Of a stretch of DNA of 20,683 bases, positions 15,314 through 20,683 are shown one piece after another. How positions within the stretch are numbered: the stretch's first letter is position 1; each line of letters begins with the position of its first letter. The notes beneath the pieces are model-generated. The model ran no database searches. It had not been told where the DNA came from and saw only the letters and a program-made list of their open reading frames with translations. The translations under genes and the position numbers were made by a program. The stretch comes from CAMLDH01 sp966250375 (GTDB lineage: Bacteria; Pseudomonadota; Gammaproteobacteria; Burkholderiales; Burkholderiaceae_D): positions 1 to 20,683 of the forward strand of contig CBINHE010000072.1 of NCBI GenBank assembly GCA_966250375.1, read 5' to 3'.

Positions 15314-17104
15314 TCAGACCTTCGGTGCTGCTTTGTTGTTTGGGAAGATCACCTCTTTCAGGGCGGGTGCTAGCAAACCGGAGACCGGGTACCGCGCCCC
15401 CCCGCTTGGGGGTAAGATTTTTATGGCGAGCCCGGCTTTTAGGAAAAGTACTGCCGCACTTTGCAACTGTGCCATATCGCGGTCGACATAGACGGAGTAG
15501 CGCCCCGAAGTGTTCTTGATATAGAAGCACTCTTCTGATGACGGATCCTTCGGATCGCCCCGATGCCACCACAGTTCACCCGCGATCCGCGCCCGCCCAC
15601 CGCCTACCAGTGTCGGATGCCCGAGAGTCTTGCGAGGGGTATCATGTATTTTCTTTTCCTCGGCAATAATGAGTCGGCCAAGCTTGCTTATGGCCCATAT
15701 GTATTGTTTTTCGCCTGTCTTGATTGCTTCCAAATCCAGCAAAGCCGTCAGATTCGGAAAACGGCCTTTTTTGTCCGGAACAAAAATACGGTCCCCCTGC
15801 ATCAATGGCTTGCCGTCGTCATCGAATTCCCATGACTTAATAGATATAGGTATAGATGGTGGATATAAGGAGGGGACTGGAAGGGAACGAGGCCACTGAA
15901 GCGAGCCAAACTGTTCATCGAGTTGGTATGCCCTCTTGGATCCGAGCATAGTGGTAACGGATGGTGCCGATGCCTGTGCTGGCGGCGAAGCGCTTCTTGT
16001 CCGGAAGTTGCCATGAGATTGCTGGGGAGGAGCCGAAGGGCTTCGCATCAGGGCGCGTCCCCGTGCTTCTCCGGGCGGGAGAAGACGGGACGGGGGATAT
16101 TCAAAATGATGAGGCTTGGTTGCTATCATGCTCAGGTTTTCGAGCGCATGGCACTCCCGGATCTCATCGGGTAAAACGCGCAGGATGACGGGATTATCAT
16201 TGAGCTGCAGCGTCTTGAGTAAAGGCAGTTTGGACAGGCATTTAGGCCATTTATTGATCGAACAGGATGAAGCGTTAATGCTGCGTAACGTAGCACACTT
16301 GCTCAAATCGTCCGGAAGCGCCTGCAAACCCGGGTTTTGGCTGACATTCAATTCCTGCAGGTTGGTCAGATACCATAGGCCCGGCGGGAGCGACGTCAAC
16401 CCCCTGTTGGACAGGTCCAACGTCTTGTTTTGGGGATTGGCATATTGTTGCAGCACATACTTTGCCGCTTCCAGCCTGTTCGGTAGCTCTTTCTCAGGCG
16501 CATTACGGCACCAGTTCTCCAGGTCAGCAATCCATCGTCGTGGCGTAGATTCCGGCACGATAGTAGACAGAGACATTAGCAAATGGTGAGGCTTGGTTGC
16601 CTCCATGCTCAGCTGTTTGAGCGCATGACACTTTCGGATCTCATCGGGAAAAACGCACAGGCGGGGATTGTCATCGAGCTGCAGTGTCTTGAGTAAAGGC
16701 AGTTTGGACAGGCATTTAGGCCAATCATTGATCGAACAGGATGAAGCGTTAATGCTGCGTAACGTAGCACACTTGCTCAAATCGTCCGGAAGCGCCTGCA
16801 AACCCGGGTTTTGGCTGACATTCAATTCCTGCAGGTTGGTCAGATACCATAGGCCCGGCGGGAGCGACGTCAACCCCCTGTTGGACAGGTCCAACGTCTT
16901 GTTTTGGGGATTGGCATATTGTTGCAGCACATACTTTGCCGCTTCCAGCCTGTTCGGTAGCTCTTTCTCAGGCGCATTACGGCACCAGTTCTCCAGGTCA
17001 GCAATCCATTGTGGTGGTGCATCTTTCGGCCCAATTAACAAGGGCCTGCTGGACTCAACGCGAATGTTGGATGGCAGCACGTGCAGTGCGCTTATTTTCA
17101 TCAT
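15314..17104 (-). CDS. Leucine-rich-repeat effector-like protein with duplicated LRR module (596 aa)
   Basis: The start is taken as the ATG at 17102-17104; an adjacent ATG at 17099-17101 and a TTG at 17108-17110 are alternatives, and no strong ribosome site distinguishes them. The protein contains two nearly identical modules of about 158 residues. Each has a helical cap (WIADLENWCRNAPEKELPNR) and LRRs such as LDLSNRGLTSLPPGL and LQELNVSQNPGLQALPDDL. A Pro/Ser/Arg-rich linker follows (about 345-400), then a C-terminal domain (about 425-570) containing HPTLVGGGRARIAGELWWHR and IKNTSGRYSVYVD. I have seen similar 'AGE...NxSGxY' segments at the ends of secreted or polymorphic-toxin-like proteins but cannot name the family. 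There is no signal peptide. The LxxLPxxL style matches bacterial LRR effectors (IpaH/YopM type), but no NEL ligase domain is evident. Secretion and host targeting are inferred from type and neighbours. Confidence 0.85.
   Translation of the reverse strand: MMKISALHVLPSNIRVESSRPLLIGPKDAPPQWIADLENWCRNAPEKELPNRLEAAKYVLQQYANPQNKTLDLSNRGLTSLPPGLWYLTNLQELNVSQNPGLQALPDDLSKCATLRSINASSCSINDWPKCLSKLPLLKTLQLDDNPRLCVFPDEIRKCHALKQLSMEATKPHHLLMSLSTIVPESTPRRWIADLENWCRNAPEKELPNRLEAAKYVLQQYANPQNKTLDLSNRGLTSLPPGLWYLTNLQELNVSQNPGLQALPDDLSKCATLRSINASSCSINKWPKCLSKLPLLKTLQLNDNPVILRVLPDEIRECHALENLSMIATKPHHFEYPPSRLLPPGEARGRALMRSPSAPPQQSHGNFRTRSASPPAQASAPSVTTMLGSKRAYQLDEQFGSLQWPRSLPVPSLYPPSIPISIKSWEFDDDGKPLMQGDRIFVPDKKGRFPNLTALLDLEAIKTGEKQYIWAISKLGRLIIAEEKKIHDTPRKTLGHPTLVGGGRARIAGELWWHRGDPKDPSSEECFYIKNTSGRYSVYVDRDMAQLQSAAVLFLKAGLAIKILPPSGGARYPVSGLLAPALKEVIFPNNKAAPKV
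16105..17019. repeat. Internal direct duplication within the LRR gene (two copies of about 440 bp)
   Basis: Bases about 16105-16545 and 16582-17019 are direct copies at an offset of 474 bases (477 at the left end because of one 3-base indel). Long stretches are identical, for example from tgaagcgttaatgctgcgta through the Cys/Arg-rich cap. Differences cluster near the module edges. Both copies are in frame, so the duplication added one full cap-LRR module without breaking the gene. Confidence 0.95.
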
Positions 17105-17254
17105 AATCAACTAACTTTATTCAAGAAGATTTGTTCCTATCGCAGAATGTTCTTCTCAACGGAAAAGGTTCTTGATCTCGGTTTTATTCTTTAGGGTTCT
17201 TAATAATTGCAACATTGCGTCAATTGGTAACATGAGAAAACAAATAGTTCCAAA
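17105..17254. other. AT-rich upstream region of the LRR gene
   Basis: About 150 bases between the LRR gene start and the putative IS66 end. It should contain the LRR promoter, reading leftward, and may hold the insertion point of the IS66 element. No clear promoter or coding sequence could be assigned. Confidence 0.4.
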
Positions 17255-18240
17255 GTAAGCGTGCATGATGGGCGCTGCCCGGCGCTTCGCTCCGTACGGG
17301 AGAGGGACCAAGCAGAATATATGAAGTAATCGTTCACCCGTAACCGGTAAGTCACCGGCGTTATTGCATCAAGTCGTCCGGCCGTATAGATCGGAACGCA
17401 GAGGATTGGCAGCATAGAGCTGCTTCCACAGGCGTGGCGTGAGTTGGTGGACTTGTGATGCCGGATGCTGCCCAATCCGCTGCAGCACATCGACGACATA
17501 ATCGTACGGATCAATGCCGTGCAGGCGGCACGTGACCAACAGACTTTGCACGATGCCGACGTGTTTCGCGTCCAGTTCGGTCCACGTGAACAGCCAATTC
17601 CTTCGGCCCATCGCAATCACGCGCAACGCGCGCTCCAAGTAGTTGGTGTCAATCGCCACGTCCGGATCGTCGAGATACACCGACAGTCCCGCGCGCCGTT
17701 CGCGGATATACGCCAGCGCCGCCAGAAACGGACTGCTCGGCAAGAAGCCTTGCGCCTCGAACTGTTTGTCGATCCATTTGAACAAGCGCTCGACGACCGG
17801 CCTTGCCTGTTCCTGGCGTCGAGCGCGTTTGATCCGCCCCGTCAGCCCTTCGTCACGGATTTGCGCTTCGACCGCATACAGCGCGCCGATCATCTCCAGC
17901 GCCAGCCCGGCATGGGCAGGCTCGATATCCCTGGCCTCATGGACCTTGCGCCTCGAATGCGCTCAGCATTGTGCGTGCGTCAGTCCCGTTTTCTTCGCAT
18001 ACTGCGCGTATGTCTCGTAGTCATCGCTTTGCAATACCGCCCCCTCGGGCGGCGACAGCCCCAGCGCTTCCTGCACATGGCGGTGAGACCGGCTCGGGTA
18101 ATACAGGAAACAAATTTCATCCAGTTCGCCATACACCGGCCAGAAATACGCCGCCTTCATCTTGCCCAGCCCCGCGGCTCCCGCCGTGATCGGCGTCTCA
18201 TCCATCGCCTTCACGCGCGATGCGCGGATCGAGTCCAGCC
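17255..18240 (-). mobile_element. Truncated IS66-family element with interrupted transposase
   Basis: The minus strand encodes the core of an IS66 TnpC. It starts near SRVKAMDETPITAG (catalytic DE motif) and continues through KMKAAYFWPVYGELDEI, LQSDDYETYAQYAKK and THAQC. An in-frame TGA follows, where family members have Trp. The same frame resumes as AHSRRKVHEARDIEPAH, then IDTNYLERALRVIAMGRRNW and ends at 17369. A GTAAGCG motif at 17255-17261, typical of IS66 ends, marks a likely right end about 110 bases beyond the transposase stop; a weaker candidate, GTAAGTCACCGG, is at 17347. The N-terminal part of TnpC, the tnpA and tnpB genes and the left end are missing: the sequence passes directly into a toxin-gene fragment at about 18240. 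It is immobile by itself. Confidence 0.82.
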
Positions 18241-18446
18241 GCAATGGCTCGTTCGTTGTCGGTATTGATCACGCGCCCGAAGCGCAGCAGCTCGTACATC
18301 GCGCTCGGCGCAGGGGCGTTGGGCAGGTGCGCTGCGACGCAGGTGCCAGCCAGCGTGGTCGCGCGTTTGTACTTGTATCGTAAGTCTGCGCTGCTCATGG
18401 CGTCGCCGATTAAGCCACGTTTTTGCACAACTACGTCCATGCCCAA
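18240..18446 (-). pseudogene. 5'-side fragment of a GH19-type toxin gene (orphan module)
   Basis: Bases 18240-18411 match 20512-20683 closely, with one 3-base indel. On the minus strand they encode KRATTLAGTCVAAHLPNAP, then MYELLRFGRVINTDNERAIA, the same segment found in the intact-looking toxin gene at the right edge. Homology stops abruptly at about 18240, where IS66 sequence begins, so the catalytic part is gone. It follows the putative immunity gene in the same orientation, as orphan toxin fragments often do in polymorphic-toxin loci. The frame is open up to an ATG at 18446, but whether that was ever a start is unknown because the matching part of the intact gene lies outside the window. 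Confidence 0.8.
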
Positions 18447-18559
18447 CGTTCAGCAGCGTTAACGCACGCCGCAGCACTCGATGTGGCCTCAGGAATTTTT
18501 CTTAAAGTTCTTGCTCAGATTGACTTGACGATTGTGGAAGACGAAAAATCGAGAGAGTC

Positions 18560-19174
18560 TTACTTCTGACTTCCGTGCCGAGTGATTCTTCCTAAGAATT
18601 TTTTCGTCTCGATACCAGATTGGCGCGCACCTTTGCTTAGCGATGCCGAAAGGTCTTTGGAGAAATTGAACGCCCCGGATTGACTTTGAATAAGTACGAA
18701 AAAGGCCTTGTAAGGATTGTCATCAGGTCCTGTGAGTGCGATCTCATACACAATGTCTTGTAACCCATCAGCGTTTACATCTAATGTAGAAACAGATTTA
18801 AAACCTAGGCAAAAATCATAGGAATCTTTGCCGATACCGTTTTCGATAGAGGTATCCAGTCGTTTTATTTCTGTGCTGTTGGCTGACAATTCGTATAAGT
18901 CACAAGTGCCATAAACTAGCTCATTCTTTGGAATTCCAGCAGTTAATGCACCAATCAGAAAATAGCTACGCTGTGGTGATTCGACGTGCAATCTGGTACG
19001 CCATAATTTAAAGATTGTGTGAGGGACTTCGTCGCTCAAATAATTTTCTAGACTAGATCGTGCCTTTTTACCGAACTCACTTTTCGGCAAGAAGTCGGAT
19101 TTTTTTATAATCTGCTCCGCGTTTGCGAAACTGTAGATTAAAAATATCAATGCAAAGAAAATGAATTTTTTCAT
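18560..19174 (-). CDS. Secreted/periplasmic protein, putative immunity partner of the GH19-type toxin (204 aa)
   Basis: No family is recognised. The N-terminus is a clear Sec signal peptide (MKKFIFFALIFLIYSFANAE, cut likely after ANA), so the mature protein of about 185 residues should be periplasmic. The mature part contains two Cys (in GTCDLYEL and DFCLGFKS) and an Asp-rich segment, TLDVNADGLQDIVYEIAL, similar to FG-GAP/VCBS-like calcium-binding loops. The start lies eight bases downstream of the stop codon of the GH19/lysozyme-like gene, which implies one transcript. A small exported protein directly after a peptidoglycan- or chitin-type hydrolase is the usual layout of an effector-immunity pair, with the immunity protein guarding the periplasm. 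That role is inferred from position and export signal. The Shine-Dalgarno is weak, which fits translational coupling. Confidence 0.8.
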   Translation of the reverse strand: MKKFIFFALIFLIYSFANAEQIIKKSDFLPKSEFGKKARSSLENYLSDEVPHTIFKLWRTRLHVESPQRSYFLIGALTAGIPKNELVYGTCDLYELSANSTEIKRLDTSIENGIGKDSYDFCLGFKSVSTLDVNADGLQDIVYEIALTGPDDNPYKAFFVLIQSQSGAFNFSKDLSASLSKGARQSGIETKKFLGRITRHGSQK

Positions 19175-19182
19175 GGGTTGTT

Positions 19183-20683
19183 CTATGGCTTTTGATGCGT
19201 GTAGTTGACCGAAATGTTGTAGACATGATTTCCACGGTGAATAGGAATAGTTTCATTGTCAGAACGAGGGGGAATATCAGACAGATATTGATGTATATAC
19301 CTTGCGTATCCTTGGCGCTCAAAGTAGCCAAAGCCGCCACCGTTCACCAGAACTGAAGCGCGACCAATTGCGTCCTCAGTTATACCCCTATCGGCAACTT
19401 GATTAATGTTTTTTTTGTGGTTGCCAATATCCTTTGAGACCCAATACCACCCAGCTGAATCACACGCTTCAAACGGATTGTCAGCTATCAATTCCGGATC
19501 AAATTTAGGAAACCATGTCCGTGCCACGCCGCCATCATTGGGGTTAGCCAAATAATGAGAGGATGTATTATTAATTCGACCCCAATGATCCAAATAATGA
19601 CCACTTGGATTACCAGGTAATGAGGTGGACCGGTAACTGCCATAGGCATCGTAATTGCCTGACCAGGTTAACTGCATCATTCCTCTGCCATAGAAGACCG
19701 TGTAGTACTGCATAGCGGGGACAGGCCAATTACCGAGGCTATTTGGTCGCCCATTTCCAATCTCGCGCATAACTCTGATAATGTCAGTCTCGATGTACGC
19801 TTGACCTAGAAAGTGAGCTTTTCTTATTGTACTTACTAGCCCATATTTTCGAAAAATTTTATTTAACTGAGGTTGATATAGGGTTACTCTGCTAAGCGCA
19901 ACTTCCCAAGTTAAATTGACGGCATTTCTGTGGAATGGAGATAGTCTATATTTATACGAAGTGCGTGGTAATAACTGTGTTATTTCGTTACAACTCAACC
20001 ACCCACACTTCCGGAACTGCTCAATAAACTCCCTCGGATGGAAATGCCAATGGTTCGCATCGATCTCCATCCTGGCCTTGGCTTTTTCCCAAAAACACAG
20101 CGCCTCCAGGTGCGCCTTGAACTCCGCATATTCACTTTCCGTTAGCGGCTCCTCCAGCAAATCGCTCTTCTGTTTCAGCCAGCCATAGCGCGTGTCGATC
20201 TCTTCCTTTTCCCATTCAGTCGGGAATTTGCAAATCGTCCTTGCCAGTCGCGTTTGCACCTTGTCGTCACGCAGCGCCATCATCAATTCGCCGGCGGTAT
20301 TCTTGCCGTCCTGATCGGCATCGAGCCATTTCATCACGGTCGGCGAATTGCATTGACTGTCGGACGTGGCGTCATCATCGATCAGAGTCCAGCCCATCCA
20401 GTGCGGGAAATCGGCATCGCTGAATTTCTTCACGCCGGCCGCGTTGAGATCAACCCAGCCTTTGCCGCCGGGGTAATTGACTTCGCGCCAATGCGGCACG
20501 GCGCCAGGCGCAATGGCTTGTTCGTTGTCGGTATTGATCACGCGCCCGAAGCGCAGCAGCTCGTACATCGCGCTCGGCGCAGGGGCGTTGGGCAGGTGCG
20601 CTGCGACGCAGGCGTCAGCCAGCTTGGTAGCACGTTTGTACAGGTTGTATTCATAGTCTGGGCTGTTGACGGCGTCGCCGACG
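19183..20683 (-). CDS. GH19 chitinase/lysozyme-like toxin (5' end beyond the right edge)
   Basis: The frame is open to the right edge, so about 499 C-terminal codons are visible. An ATG at 20566-20568 is internal: the frame upstream of it is conserved in the fragment at 18240-18446. Parts: a conserved segment (AHLPNAPAPSAMYELLRFGR), a possible SH3-like patch (VNYPGGKGWVDLN), an Asp-rich LDADQDGKNTAGEL resembling an EF-hand loop, a charged helical linker, then a GH19-type domain. In that domain AHFLGQAYIETD carries the likely catalytic Glu (codon at 19789-19791), FYGRGMMQLTWSGNYDAYG is the hallmark GH19 stretch, and ASVLVNGGGFGY follows. Such domains cleave beta-1,4 bonds in chitin or peptidoglycan and are common in antibacterial effectors. 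The N-terminal delivery domain is out of view, so the secretion route is unknown. It is followed by an exported protein that is probably its immunity partner. Confidence 0.85.
   Translation of the reverse strand, partial: VGDAVNSPDYEYNLYKRATKLADACVAAHLPNAPAPSAMYELLRFGRVINTDNEQAIAPGAVPHWREVNYPGGKGWVDLNAAGVKKFSDADFPHWMGWTLIDDDATSDSQCNSPTVMKWLDADQDGKNTAGELMMALRDDKVQTRLARTICKFPTEWEKEEIDTRYGWLKQKSDLLEEPLTESEYAEFKAHLEALCFWEKAKARMEIDANHWHFHPREFIEQFRKCGWLSCNEITQLLPRTSYKYRLSPFHRNAVNLTWEVALSRVTLYQPQLNKIFRKYGLVSTIRKAHFLGQAYIETDIIRVMREIGNGRPNSLGNWPVPAMQYYTVFYGRGMMQLTWSGNYDAYGSYRSTSLPGNPSGHYLDHWGRINNTSSHYLANPNDGGVARTWFPKFDPELIADNPFEACDSAGWYWVSKDIGNHKKNINQVADRGITEDAIGRASVLVNGGGFGYFERQGYARYIHQYLSDIPPRSDNETIPIHRGNHVYNISVNYTHQKP

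Noticed and set aside
15192..15572. 126-codon minus-strand frame spanning the LRR gene end
   Set aside because: Its right part is an off-frame reading of the LRR gene. Only its left end matches the IS4 transposase remnant, annotated separately.
17465..18268. 267-codon plus-strand frame opposite the IS66 transposase
   Set aside because: The minus strand encodes recognisable IS66 motifs; the plus frame has none.

Overview
The window looks like an accessory island from a Gram-negative proteobacterium, most likely a betaproteobacterium of the Burkholderiales. That placement is an inference from gene content (PHB-depolymerase-type esterase, IS66 and Tn5-like IS4 remnants, YopJ- and LRR-type effector genes, a GH19-type toxin) and codon style; no rRNA or other taxonomic marker is present. 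Composition is patchy: the caspase/CHAT block (about 7.4-14.2 kb) is clearly GC-rich, while the YopJ-like gene (4.3-5.5 kb) and the GH19 neighbour gene (18.6-19.2 kb) are AT-richer. This fits assembly from parts of different origin.

Left part (1-5.55 kb, minus strand). A YopJ/C55-type acetyltransferase gene is followed by a 1001-residue protein with 30-residue helical repeats and a conserved C-terminal domain of unknown role. Further downstream, a second paralogue of that repeat protein runs off the left edge. The paralogues share their N-terminal region and about 105 bp of upstream DNA. The cut copy carries exact 90-bp tandem repeats. These look like host-directed effectors, by inference.

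Centre (6.25-14.2 kb, plus strand). Three co-directional genes encode an exported PHB-depolymerase-like esterase, a small caspase-like (C14) protease, and a 1915-residue protein. The last joins an intact Ser alpha/beta-hydrolase, an LCAT-like hydrolase whose nucleophile Ser is replaced by Gly, a CHAT caspase-fold protease with His/Cys intact, and a TPR-like C-terminus. This caspase plus lipase-CHAT pairing is the best candidate for an undescribed protease-controlled system.

Right part (14.2-20.7 kb, minus strand). Degenerate IS66 and IS4 (Tn5-like) transposase remnants abut the 3' end of the CHAT gene. Next come an LRR effector-like gene with an internal duplication of about 158 codons, and a truncated IS66 element with an in-frame TGA. 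That element is joined to a fragment of a GH19-type toxin gene. A probable periplasmic immunity protein follows, and then the intact-looking GH19/lysozyme-like toxin gene, which is cut by the right edge. No tRNA, rRNA or CRISPR array was seen.
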